From: a bacterium | GTDB lineage: Bacteria > Zixibacteria > MSB-5A5 > GN15 > FEB-12 | Assembly (NCBI GenBank): GCA_030605565.1 | Contig: JAUWIB010000039.1 | Coordinates: 1-46,548, forward strand | Reading direction: 5' to 3' | DNA length: 46,548 nucleotides | Shown: in pieces, positions 1 to 8,380 of the stretch | Position numbering within the stretch: position 1 is the stretch's first letter | Layout of the letters: each line of letters begins with the position of its first letter | Made by a program: the position numbers and the translations under genes | The notes under the pieces: generated by a model | What the model saw: the letters and a program-made list of their open reading frames with translations, nothing else | What the model was told of the DNA's origin: nothing | Database searches by the model: none

Positions 1-114
1 AAAGCGAAGATATTTGAGTACACTGAAGTCTTTTACAACCGTCAACGCCGTCACTCGTCACTGGGAATGAAAAGCCCGGTTGACTTCGAAAGGCGGCATA
101 CCCTATCTTCTTAA
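1..114 (+). mobile_element. IS3-family transposase OrfB, C-terminal fragment
   Basis: The frame is open from base 1 to a TAA and encodes the last 37 residues of an integrase-core transposase. The stretch YTEVFYNRQRRHSSLGMKSP is the usual C-terminal signature of IS3-family OrfB (rve domain, just after the catalytic Glu). The rest of the element lies outside the window to the left, so I cannot say whether it is intact. It marks the left border of the polysaccharide locus and is convergent with it. Family assignment comes from the motif; the IS subgroup is not resolved. Confidence 0.85.
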
Positions 115-116
115 CC

Positions 117-141
117 TGTCCGTTTTAGCGGGGGAAGATCA
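117..141 (+). repeat. Probable right terminal inverted repeat of the IS3-family element
   Basis: Immediately after the transposase stop, the sequence tgtccgttttagcggggg followed by aagatca resembles IS3-family right ends, which are GC-tract containing and end in CA. The left end is outside the window, so the inverted repeat cannot be matched. The outer boundary could be 141 or 143. Confidence 0.55.
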
Positions 142-188
142 CAGTTCTTCTTAATGGGGCAGACCGGGAACTGCCACCTACTGAACGA

Positions 189-1262
189 CTACGACTCTGT
201 CAACCCCGCCGGCTCTGTTTCCTTAGATCGGTTCGGCCCAACACCGGTTGAAATGGCCGGACGTGCGACCGGCTGGATCCCCTGAACGACGTCGGGATCA
301 AAGTCGTACGGTGCTACCTGGCGCCAATGCTCAAGCGAGCGAAGGAAACTGAATTCGAAGTCGAAACCCATATCAATCAGCTTTTGTGGCACGATATGGG
401 TAGGGGTGGCGGCCTTCTTAACTCTTACCGGGTGGATCGGATTCCTGGAACCGGCGATGGCTTGCACCAGCTTTGAGACAGGCAACAGTAACCACAGAGG
501 TACCGGGAGCACCAACGCCTTGCAGTGCAAGTGTTCTTTCACAGCATTGACCAACTCAGACAACGGCTGTGTCGGTGACTCAGCGTAATTGTAAACAACG
601 TGGTCTTCCCCGCTGTCCATCAGGAAGTCGATGCCGGCCAGGAAACCATAAATATAGCCGTACGATTTATAAATCGACGGCTTACCGGGAAAGGCGAAGT
701 AGCCTTTCTTGATAGCCTGGATCATACGCATGATATTGCCGGGATCGTCCGGCCCGTAAAGAACACCGGGTCTCGAGATCAACAGTCTGCGGCCGGTTCC
801 GGCCCGATGCCATTGCTGGTGAATAACCTCGGCGGGATATTTAGAGCCTCCATACGGCGTAATCGGACGAATCGGCGCGCTCTCATCGGTGGCGCGAACA
901 GTCGGACCATAAACAGAGATGCTGCTGGTGAAACATATGTTGTCACAGCCGATCACCTCAGCGTAGCTACAGACGTTGGCCGCACCGGGAAGATTGGTTT
1001 CGTAGTATTCATAGGGGTCATGTCCGGGTTCACGGTGTACCGCGGCCAGGTTGAATATCCAATCCGGAGAAGTGGGAACCAGCGCGATCTCAATCGGCCG
1101 CCGGACATCGGTGATGGAAGTGGTGATTCCGAGCGTTCCCTCCAGAGTGGACCGTTGGATATCGGCAATGTGTACGTGGGTGAATCTTCCGCTATTCAGA
1201 AAGTGTCTGGCCAAGTGAGTGCCGACATAGCCGGCGCCGCCGAAAATCACGCAACAGTTCAT
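189..1262 (-). CDS. NAD-dependent epimerase/dehydratase (extended SDR)
   Basis: The product is about 357 residues. It has an N-terminal Rossmann glycine motif (GGAGYVG) and the SDR catalytic pair as YGGSK, preceded by the Ser region SSISVYG, so it should act on a nucleotide-linked sugar. The substrate cannot be read from sequence. The C-terminal 50 or so residues are Pro/Thr-rich and look disordered. The track start (1268) lies against the GAGG ribosome-binding sequence; the second ATG at 1262, six bases beyond GAGG, fits better. It is the last gene of the polysaccharide locus, 9 nt after the GT2 gene, and lies next to the IS3 end. It could make or modify one of the O-unit sugars. Confidence 0.85.
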   Translation of the reverse strand: MNCCVIFGGAGYVGTHLARHFLNSGRFTHVHIADIQRSTLEGTLGITTSITDVRRPIEIALVPTSPDWIFNLAAVHREPGHDPYEYYETNLPGAANVCSYAEVIGCDNICFTSSISVYGPTVRATDESAPIRPITPYGGSKYPAEVIHQQWHRAGTGRRLLISRPGVLYGPDDPGNIMRMIQAIKKGYFAFPGKPSIYKSYGYIYGFLAGIDFLMDSGEDHVVYNYAESPTQPLSELVNAVKEHLHCKALVLPVPLWLLLPVSKLVQAIAGSRNPIHPVRVKKAATPTHIVPQKLIDMGFDFEFSFLRSLEHWRQVAPYDFDPDVVQGIQPVARPAISTGVGPNRSKETEPAGLTES

Positions 1263-1271
1263 GCTCATCCT

Positions 1272-2321
1272 CTATTTCCAGTACTGTTTGTTCATGCTCA
1301 GTCGGGGCCGCAGCCTCGCCGGAAGTTTGTGCTGCATATTGCCCAGCTTGTACCCGACCAACTTGAGTCCGGTGCGCAGCAGTGCTGTCGGAATCAGCGC
1401 CGGATTGGTCCGTAACAAGTGCATTAATTCTGATCGGACAAATCGGAGCCCTTCGCCACCGGCATGGCCGAAAGAATCACGAATCCATTTCTCACTGGCG
1501 TGGAAGACACCAATGTCGAAATAGCGCCGAAACTCCTGGAGAGGGCCGTAGCGGTGCGAGTGGTAGACGGTAGCGGCAGCGCAGTAGGCTATCTTCCACC
1601 CGGCCTGGATCAACTTTGAGGCCGCCCAGGCGTCTTCGTTCTGAATCAGGTGACTTGGGAAACCACCGATCTCCAGCAGCGCCGATCGACGCCACACAGC
1701 GAAGGAATTGGATATGAAACTGGTCTTGATTCCGTAGCGGTTGATGTCACCGCGGTCGCGCAAATGTGGCGTTGTTGGATAATTGAACAACCTTGCATGG
1801 GCCTCAATCGGCGAGCTTTCGGGCCGCGGCAGTTGCCGCCCATAAGCAGCCCCCACGCGCGGGTCCCTCATCGCTTTCAACAGGACCTCCAACGATGTCG
1901 GCGCACTCAGGACGGCGTCCTGAGTCATGAAGATAATCAACTCACAATCGTCCAACTGCCCGACGGCCAGTTGACGAGTGCCACCATGGTTGAATTCATT
2001 GCGATTGATCTGAATTAGTTCGAACCCCGATTCCCCAGCCAGTTCCGTTGTGCGATCAGTTGACGATGAATCGATCAACAGGAGCCGCCGGGGCTGGACG
2101 GTCTGCGTTCTGAGAGCGGCCAGCCAGTCGACGAAGCTATCGCCGGCATTCAAGGCAGGCACTACCAGGGCCGCGTCGCGATTGACCGAAAGTCCCCCGT
2201 CATCTCGGTACGATCTCTTCCTTGATTTCCACGATGACCGTGTCATTTCAGACAGGACTGGTTCGGTGGTTATCGAAGTGTCAATCATTGTTACGTTTGG
2301 TATAGCCGCCAACTCATTCAA
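1272..2321 (-). CDS. Family 2 glycosyltransferase, rhamnosyltransferase-like
   Basis: The 349-residue product has a GT-A fold start (ALVVPALNAG, then LLLIDSSSTDRT) and a QDA motif at the metal-binding DxD position. The following block (GAAYGRQLPRP...EAHARLFNYP) is typical of O-antigen rhamnosyltransferases of the WbbL/RfbF kind. A full dTDP-rhamnose operon lies in the same locus, which supports rhamnose as donor, although that is inferred. The enzyme should act at the inner membrane on the lipid-linked O-unit. It lies between wzz and the SDR gene. No strong ribosome-binding site is seen at the ATG. Confidence 0.85.
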   Translation of the reverse strand: MNELAAIPNVTMIDTSITTEPVLSEMTRSSWKSRKRSYRDDGGLSVNRDAALVVPALNAGDSFVDWLAALRTQTVQPRRLLLIDSSSTDRTTELAGESGFELIQINRNEFNHGGTRQLAVGQLDDCELIIFMTQDAVLSAPTSLEVLLKAMRDPRVGAAYGRQLPRPESSPIEAHARLFNYPTTPHLRDRGDINRYGIKTSFISNSFAVWRRSALLEIGGFPSHLIQNEDAWAASKLIQAGWKIAYCAAATVYHSHRYGPLQEFRRYFDIGVFHASEKWIRDSFGHAGGEGLRFVRSELMHLLRTNPALIPTALLRTGLKLVGYKLGNMQHKLPARLRPRLSMNKQYWK

Positions 2322-2359
2322 AGGATCAGCGGACTTCCCCGCTCTTGAAATTGATGCCC

Positions 2360-3514
2360 TTATCTATGTTCTGTCGGCTGCTCGCTGTCAGTTCTTGAGG
2401 CTGGAGATCTGTCAGGTCGCCGCAGAAGATTGAGGAACCGGGATTGACGATAGCGTAGCGACCTGTCCTCAGTGCTTTGCCCGGCGTCAAAGTTATCATC
2501 CACGCCGGCCATTTCCTGGCGCCACAAGTTGCGGACAAACAACCAGGATATAGTCACCAGGAAGGCCAGACAGCCGACCAACAGAGTGGTAAAGGTCCGT
2601 CTCGGCCCCGACTTCCGGGTCGGCAGTGAAGGTTCGTCCAGCACGCGAACAATCGGCACATCCTTCTGCACCTCAAGTCGCGTCAGTTCGAGTTGTTGAG
2701 ATAGCAGCAGGTATGTCTTGGCCTGTAGCTCTACTTCACGCCTAAGTCGCGCCAACTCGGTCTGGAGTTGTGGATCACTGGAAGTTGTCCAGTTGCGGTT
2801 GACCTTCAAGAACTGCTGCAAGCTGTCTTCGGCCTGCGTCAGTTCGGTCGATCTCAACGCACGCTGGTTTGTGAGATAGGTTTCGTTTTCGCGGGCCTGA
2901 GAGCATCGCTTGAACCTCAAATAGGTCTCAAGTTGCGTCAAGTACTCCGAAAGAACAGCTTGCGATAACTGTGGATCGGTCGTCTCAACGCCAAGGCTGA
3001 TGATCCCGAGTTTCTTGTCTTCGCTGACCGACGTAATCTTCGACAGCGCTGAGCGCAACTCGGTTGGATCATCGGTAGTGAAGTACTCCGGTAATTGGAT
3101 TGCATGATCGTCACCCTCGGAAGTAATCATATATTGCTTCTTGAGAACTCCAGCACGCACCAGGTTCGACCGGAGGATACTGGGATAAAGGGCCGAGGAG
3201 TTCTCATTAGCGGACGCCGAACCGCCGACGCCGAATTGACCGGCGATGTCCATAAGGCCGGATAGTCTGTCGCGTGATCCCGAAGGCAGGATTGAAGCAT
3301 GAGAACGATACCGGTTGGGCGTGAGGACCATCACTCCGGCTGTGAGCAACATCACACCGATCACGATGGCCGCGATCAATCGACTGTTTTTCTTGAGCTG
3401 CCGGATGAACTCAACCGGATTTATCTCGATGTCGGATTGAAATGATCGTGACGGTTGCCCGCCGTCCGATGTGAAGGTAGTATCGTGCGAGTCGGTGTCC
3501 GGAATTCGGCTCAT
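2360..3514 (-). CDS. wzz: Wzz-family polysaccharide chain-length determinant
   Basis: The 384-residue product has the two-helix layout of polysaccharide co-polymerases. A cytoplasmic N-terminus with the Wzz-type INPVEFIRQLKKN precedes TM1 (about residues 48-66). A long, coiled-coil-rich periplasmic part (RREVELQAKTYLLLSQQLE) is followed by a Pro-rich segment (DEPSLPTRKSGPRR) and TM2 near 305-325. The roughly 60-residue tail shows no Walker motifs or Tyr cluster, so it is not fused to a BY-kinase. It sets polymer length together with Wzy. AAGGACG precedes the ATG by about 7 nt. The 251 bp upstream (to wzx) is non-coding, so it may have its own promoter, though none is convincing. Confidence 0.88.
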   Translation of the reverse strand: MSRIPDTDSHDTTFTSDGGQPSRSFQSDIEINPVEFIRQLKKNSRLIAAIVIGVMLLTAGVMVLTPNRYRSHASILPSGSRDRLSGLMDIAGQFGVGGSASANENSSALYPSILRSNLVRAGVLKKQYMITSEGDDHAIQLPEYFTTDDPTELRSALSKITSVSEDKKLGIISLGVETTDPQLSQAVLSEYLTQLETYLRFKRCSQARENETYLTNQRALRSTELTQAEDSLQQFLKVNRNWTTSSDPQLQTELARLRREVELQAKTYLLLSQQLELTRLEVQKDVPIVRVLDEPSLPTRKSGPRRTFTTLLVGCLAFLVTISWLFVRNLWRQEMAGVDDNFDAGQSTEDRSLRYRQSRFLNLLRRPDRSPASRTDSEQPTEHR

Positions 3515-3765
3515 TGCGGTCGTCCTTGACGGCGATTTGGGTTCATCTATCCACTCTTGGTACTATCAAATCCGGTGCCGAAGAGCCCGTGGCGACGTCT
3601 TTTCTTGCGCCCGTATCGCGCTACCCCACAAGACATTACGAGGCTGCAAGAATGGGCGGTTAAAGGGTGCCACGATCCATGGAAAGATTGTTCCAGTGCT
3701 CAGGGTCGACCGTTCCGCCACCACGGCGATATCAGTAAGAAGTTGATCGATTCGGGAAGGTCGGG
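3515..3765. other. Intergenic gap between wzx and wzz
   Basis: The 251 bp have no ORF with recognisable protein features; the track ORFs crossing it are extensions of shadow frames. I see no strong hairpin or consensus promoter. It is the longest non-coding gap inside the left half of the polysaccharide locus and so the likeliest place for a separate wzz promoter. Confidence 0.5.
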
Positions 3766-5031
3766 TCAGCGCTTGATGACTCTCTCGCGTCGAACTGATC
3801 GCTGTAGTCGGACCACTGCCAGAGCGATCAGAAGAAGTCCCAGCCCGAATGATAAGATCAGCGCGTAGGCTATCCCCGGCATCTCCCATCGGTCATAACA
3901 GTACCCGCTGATCCCGAGGAACACAGCCAGCACCCCCAGCCAGATATAGCCGGCGGTGCGGGTCCGTTCGTAAACAGCGAACACGGTGGTGAGCATGGAA
4001 CCGACACTCACCATCATGTTTACGACCACCAACAGCAACATCAGGCCGTACGAGCGCACGTATTCATCCGTGGAGATGAGGCGTATAACGTCCTTGCCAA
4101 GAAGATACAATATCAGCAGCAGCGGCAGAGCCATGGCCAGGTAGATTGCAAAAAACATAAAGAAGGTCTTGCGCACTCCGGATCCTTCATTGGACAACCG
4201 GCTTTTTCTCAAGTGTTGCGCATAGACGTTGTTCACGATTGCCGTTGGGATAGTCGACACCAGAGCGACCTTTTGTGCGATGCTGTAGAAGGCCACCGCT
4301 TCAAAACCGTCGTACAGTTTTATCAGCAAAGGTACCAGCGCGTTTACGATCAAGTCGGAAAAGGCAAAAGGAACCAACGGCAGGCCAATGGCCAGGTATT
4401 TCTTGACGATGGCATAATCATAAGTCGAAAACGTCAGGTAGTCCTTTAATAGAAACAGACCCAACGATGCAGCGAGAAGCTCTGCTAATATGAATCCGTA
4501 CAAGGCTCCGTAGAGTCCACCATCGAGAATATAACAGCTTATGACTAAGGCCAGCAAGATCAGGCATGATTCAACAAGAAGAAACAGTACCTGCCGACGC
4601 AAGAGCAGCAGGGAACGGCAGAGACCGAAGAAGAAGTCGTTGGCGGTTCGGAAAACGAGCGCCAGAAACAACAGCAGAACGAGCGACGGGTCTATTACCT
4701 CGCGGCAGGACAGGTAGATAGCGAAACCGATGTACACCAGAATGGTCATGGTGAACTTGGTAACACCGACCGAAAAGATCTCTCGTTTCTGTGTGTCGCG
4801 GTCTTTGCCGGTCAGCATCACATTTGAGGCATACATCAAATTGAGCGATGAGAACGTAAGGATAAGTCCTACCACACTGATAAACAGAGACCAACTGCCA
4901 TACGCTTCCACCGACAGATACTTGGACAGGATCGCAGCCAGGGCAAACCCATAGGAGAACCTGATAACCGGCAGGGAAGCCGATAGAGAGAGGTGCCCGA
5001 TGAGCCTGGACTGTGTCTCGCTACTCAGCAT
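3766..5031 (-). CDS. wzx: O-unit flippase, Wzx-like (MOP superfamily)
   Basis: About 421 residues and almost entirely hydrophobic, with around 12 predicted membrane helices and short charged loops. This is the pattern of polysaccharide-transporting MATE/MOP flippases. It would move undecaprenyl-linked O-units across the inner membrane for Wzy polymerisation. The track start at 5079 is a GTG with no good ribosome-binding site. The ATG at 5031 (MLSSETQSRLIG) fits the usual short cytoplasmic N-terminus better, but I cannot exclude the longer form. The C-terminus is basic (QRSVRRERVIKR). Wzz and a Wzy candidate are in the same locus, which supports the call. Confidence 0.83.
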   Translation of the reverse strand: MLSSETQSRLIGHLSLSASLPVIRFSYGFALAAILSKYLSVEAYGSWSLFISVVGLILTFSSLNLMYASNVMLTGKDRDTQKREIFSVGVTKFTMTILVYIGFAIYLSCREVIDPSLVLLLFLALVFRTANDFFFGLCRSLLLLRRQVLFLLVESCLILLALVISCYILDGGLYGALYGFILAELLAASLGLFLLKDYLTFSTYDYAIVKKYLAIGLPLVPFAFSDLIVNALVPLLIKLYDGFEAVAFYSIAQKVALVSTIPTAIVNNVYAQHLRKSRLSNEGSGVRKTFFMFFAIYLAMALPLLLILYLLGKDVIRLISTDEYVRSYGLMLLLVVVNMMVSVGSMLTTVFAVYERTRTAGYIWLGVLAVFLGISGYCYDRWEMPGIAYALILSFGLGLLLIALAVVRLQRSVRRERVIKR

Positions 5032-5132
5032 CGTTGCGTTGCCCCACAGGTGCAACCGAGTGGACACAGGCAGGCACACCCCACTCGCTGTCTACTGTAA
5101 CCTCAGGTCTCCCTCCAGTTGGCTTCATCAAC

Positions 5133-6953
5133 TTACCTGTTAGGCTCGAGTATATGCTTGTTATAGATACAGAGCACGGCCATGTAGTAAACGCGATAGA
5201 GATAGTTTTCATCTGACGCCTGCCAGTCATTCTCACGGCAGAACCGTTCAACCAGCCGTTCCAACTGATACTTTTTCAGAAAGGAGTTGGACGCGCTCAG
5301 ATCGTCACGGACGATCTCCCCGATAAAGTCACCCAGGACGCCGTTGAATAGCAGATGCAGCGAACTTGAAACGGCTTTCTTGCGGTAGTACACTTTGTCA
5401 TTGAGCTTATCGCGAAAAGCCCTGCGAAGAAGAAGCTTGTTGATGATCGTTTTCTGTTTGGAATACCTCTCTTGTCCCACCCCGAACTGTGTAGCCTGAT
5501 CAAAAGGAATCGATGAACTATATTCAGCCAAAGAAACATTATGAAACGGCAGCGCGATATAAGTACCACACACGCGGGCCAGACTCTGGATGTACCTGAT
5601 CTGGTCGGTATACTGTTCGCGGTACTTGATCTTAACGATCTCGTTGTAGAGTTGCCGTGAGTTGTGGATTTTCTCTAAATCCACGGTCAAGTGCGCCTTG
5701 ATCCTATCCCACATATGCAGGGGAACACCCATTGATCGCAGCGATAACCTGTCGAGTTTGAAAAAGTACTTGAGTATATACTGCTTCGTGTTGAAGGCAT
5801 CGCAGAACATAGTTATGGCGCGACGCCACTTTATAGCTGATTTGGCCGAACCAAGCGGCCGCAGCACCTGTGAAATGACTCCAAGAACATTCAAACAGAT
5901 GCCCACCAAAGGACGTCGCCTGGCGAAAAACAGCTTGAAGGCAAGTTTGTCGATCGGATTGATATCTGGTGTGTGCAGGCGAGTGTCCTGACCGGCGTAG
6001 TATGTCTGGGTGGAAGTCGGTTTGGGGATCTTGTCGAACACTGTTATCCCATAATAGGGGTTGTTCATCCGCATGACCTTCGAGACAAAACCGTCGAGAA
6101 TATGTGGATCCTCGGGGTCGACGGTAATGATCTCAAGGGGCACTTCGAGGTAGTCGGCAATGCTCCGAGCATACACGGTTTCGTCCTCTTCAGTATCCTT
6201 AACCCGGAAAGCCACGGCGCTTAGGGAACCGTGCGGTACCAATTCGTGTAGTGAACCCAGCATCACCCCGGAATCCAAACCACCGGACAGCAACACGACG
6301 TTCCGGGCACCCACATACTCTCGATGGGCCGCAATAGTATTTTCTCTCAGCAACTGGCGGTTTCGGTCGAAATCATGGGGATTATCTTCGTCGGCCAGCA
6401 CAATTGCGCCGTCATGCTCCGGGGTCATCTTGAGATCGGATTCGAAACGGAGTCGGTTACCCATCCTGACTTCCTGCACAGACTGGTAGTACGTATCACC
6501 GTCGAATATGTACTGTGTGTACAGCACTTGATGTACGGCCTCTTCATTGAACTCGCGCACGCCAGCGGCGCTTGCCACCTCATGCACACAAGTTGATATG
6601 TGTACGGCATCGTTGGACAGGCAGTAGTAGCCGGTCTTGATGCCGGTAGGATCTCTCAGAAGTCGGACAGCGCCAGTGTGTTTGTCCAGTACGATCAGGA
6701 AGTAAGCACTCAGGAATGCCGGTAAAGGTGAGTCGGTCGCTAAGGACCGCGCTATCTCATTTGCGGCCGCGTCGAATTGGTCCGCCCGCGACTTGTCAAT
6801 GATCGTGTCGGCCAGAATGACAAAGCGACTGTCGACGTGCTCATACTCCAGGTCATCCACTCGGTAGCGCACATGGAGGTCGCCGATCCGGACATAATGC
6901 GGCAGAGAGTCTCCCCCGTCATCAAGTGTAAGCTTACTGCAAACGAGTAACAT
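5133..6953 (-). CDS. Asparagine-synthase-like amidotransferase, lacking the N-terminal Cys
   Basis: The 606-residue product has an N-terminal Ntn-like half ending in the family landmark RDPTGIKTGYY (about 100-110), then an ATP-pyrophosphatase synthetase half with SGGLDS at 223-228. True AsnB enzymes begin Met-Cys-Gly, where Cys is the glutaminase nucleophile; this one begins MLLVCSKLT and no Cys sits at position 2. Glutamine hydrolysis is therefore doubtful. AsnB-like genes without the Cys are common in polysaccharide loci and may amidate uronic or nonulosonic acids using ammonia, but that is inference. It lies between the TAG-broken ORF and wzx. The ATG at 6953 gives the full N-terminal domain. 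Confidence 0.82.
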   Translation of the reverse strand: MLLVCSKLTLDDGGDSLPHYVRIGDLHVRYRVDDLEYEHVDSRFVILADTIIDKSRADQFDAAANEIARSLATDSPLPAFLSAYFLIVLDKHTGAVRLLRDPTGIKTGYYCLSNDAVHISTCVHEVASAAGVREFNEEAVHQVLYTQYIFDGDTYYQSVQEVRMGNRLRFESDLKMTPEHDGAIVLADEDNPHDFDRNRQLLRENTIAAHREYVGARNVVLLSGGLDSGVMLGSLHELVPHGSLSAVAFRVKDTEEDETVYARSIADYLEVPLEIITVDPEDPHILDGFVSKVMRMNNPYYGITVFDKIPKPTSTQTYYAGQDTRLHTPDINPIDKLAFKLFFARRRPLVGICLNVLGVISQVLRPLGSAKSAIKWRRAITMFCDAFNTKQYILKYFFKLDRLSLRSMGVPLHMWDRIKAHLTVDLEKIHNSRQLYNEIVKIKYREQYTDQIRYIQSLARVCGTYIALPFHNVSLAEYSSSIPFDQATQFGVGQERYSKQKTIINKLLLRRAFRDKLNDKVYYRKKAVSSSLHLLFNGVLGDFIGEIVRDDLSASNSFLKKYQLERLVERFCRENDWQASDENYLYRVYYMAVLCIYNKHILEPNR

Positions 6954-7017
6954 AATCTCAGAGATGCCTTTCCACAGTTAGAACGCAGCCGCCCGCTGAC
7001 AGGCCTGGCCCCTCCCC

Positions 7018-7347
7018 CTACGCACTGTCCCTATCCTTCCCTATTCGCCACAGACGCTCTTGAACCAGGGCTACTGTCTCGGCTTCATTGTGCTGAGTAG
7101 TATCGATGCGCATCATACCTATCCCGCGGTCCTCAATAAACGACAGTGCCGTGTCCATCTTGTTTTGCATCGAGACAAGCACCGGCACCTTCTATTCAGC
7201 CTTGCGACCATTGGGCAAATTGATGACAATGAAATTGATTCCAGCTTCTTTGAAGCCACGCAGGACATCCCGGTACAGGCCGGCACGAGCGCCAAAACAC
7301 TCAAGCAGTACTTGGCCCAAGTCACGTGTCTCAGTAGCAGTGTGCAT
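7018..7347 (-). pseudogene. Short ORF interrupted by an in-frame TAG (51 + 57 codons)
   Basis: This is absent from the ORF track because each half is below 60 residues. An ATG at 7347, inside the last codons of the GT4 gene, opens a 51-residue frame ending in TAG at 7192-7194. The same frame then continues for 57 residues to a second TAG at 7018-7020. Both halves look protein-like: LRGFKEAGINFIVINLPNGR before the stop and MMRIDTTQHNEAETVALVQE after it. The latter recalls the last strand and helix of P-loop kinases, but no Walker A motif is present and I cannot name a family. The likeliest reading is a remnant gene with a nonsense mutation; two small genes or stop readthrough are alternatives. 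Confidence 0.5.
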
Positions 7348-8380
7348 AGTGCTCGCAAGCTTCCCTAATCCGTCGCAGGTTTTCTTCTATACGTCGCCGG
7401 GAACCGGATGGCTCTGTGAGAAGAGCACGGGCCTTTCCCACAAACTGATCTAAGTTCCCAACCTCGCACAGGAAGTAGTCATCGAAGTACTCGGCGACTC
7501 CCTCCAAACGTGACGACAGGAACGGTGTCCCGCACGTGAGGCTCTCATAGAGCGAGAGCGGCACGGCAAAAGTGCCGTCATGCGCTCGAATGGGATAGAT
7601 TAACAGACTCGACCGCGCCAGTTCTTCGTAGACATCCACCTTCCCTTTGAGCTGAACCCGTCCGGGATAAGCATCGACCAGCGTGCGTACAGTAGACTCC
7701 AGATCGTCTTCGTACTTGAGTCCGTTACCGGCGATAGTCAATCTGAGTTGCGGCAACTCTGCAGAAAGTGCGCGGAACACCTCCAGTACGATGTCCACCC
7801 CCTTGAACCGGCTCAGATGACCCACGTACAGGATACCGGGACGCGTATCGTCCATTGTGCGGTGCACAAGCGGTGTATCCAGAATCGGCGCAATCTTTCT
7901 GAGCTTTGTTTCGTAGTGCGGCGAGGCCGCCAGAAGCAACCGTCGCTGGTAGTCAGTATAGACCTGGAACAGATCATAAAAGCGATGGAACCATCGTGCC
8001 AACAGGCGGCGCAACCAGGTTCGTCGACCTGTCGAATAGACCCCTCCGTCGGTGACAGTAAACGTCTTGTGCTTCGAAGGTGTAAGCATCGCAATTATGA
8101 GAGCAACGACACCAATGGTTCCAAAGTAGTGAACGGAGTCAAAAGAATTGCAGTACCGTCCGCTGAAGAACAGTTTGCTCCTGGTAATTTCTCGAATTGG
8201 AATGTCATCTTGAATGCACTGTTCGTTGCGACCGGGAGTTACTATCAGAATCTCCACATCGCAGCGATCATCGCGAAGCTTACGGGCCAACGCAAATATC
8301 TGTTTCCTCGCGGCTTCGGCCAAAGGAAACTCGAAATCCTCCTGGGCGCTGGCCAGTAGTATCCGCTGTGGCTTGATCAC
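7331..8380 (-). CDS. Family 4 glycosyltransferase
   Basis: The 349-residue GT-B protein has the C-terminal donor-site signatures ILYVGHLSRFKGVDIVLE (about 175-192) and LSLYESLTCGTPFLSSRLEG, the GT4 hallmark. The N-terminal acceptor domain begins KPQRILLASAQED. It likely adds one sugar to the lipid-linked repeat unit; donor and linkage are unknown. Start is a GTG at 8380 that overlaps the upstream stop (GTGA). Its own 3' end overlaps the ATG of the TAG-interrupted ORF. Track ORFs opposite it are shadows. Confidence 0.85.
   Translation of the reverse strand: MIKPQRILLASAQEDFEFPLAEAARKQIFALARKLRDDRCDVEILIVTPGRNEQCIQDDIPIREITRSKLFFSGRYCNSFDSVHYFGTIGVVALIIAMLTPSKHKTFTVTDGGVYSTGRRTWLRRLLARWFHRFYDLFQVYTDYQRRLLLAASPHYETKLRKIAPILDTPLVHRTMDDTRPGILYVGHLSRFKGVDIVLEVFRALSAELPQLRLTIAGNGLKYEDDLESTVRTLVDAYPGRVQLKGKVDVYEELARSSLLIYPIRAHDGTFAVPLSLYESLTCGTPFLSSRLEGVAEYFDDYFLCEVGNLDQFVGKARALLTEPSGSRRRIEENLRRIREACEHYAHCY

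Noticed and set aside
600-1415. Plus-strand ORF of 271 residues opposite the SDR epimerase
   Set aside because: Antisense to a clear SDR gene; no recognisable motif.
7060-7453. Plus-strand ORFs of 102 and 115 residues near 7.1-7.4 kb
   Set aside because: They are antisense to the TAG-interrupted frame and show no protein features.
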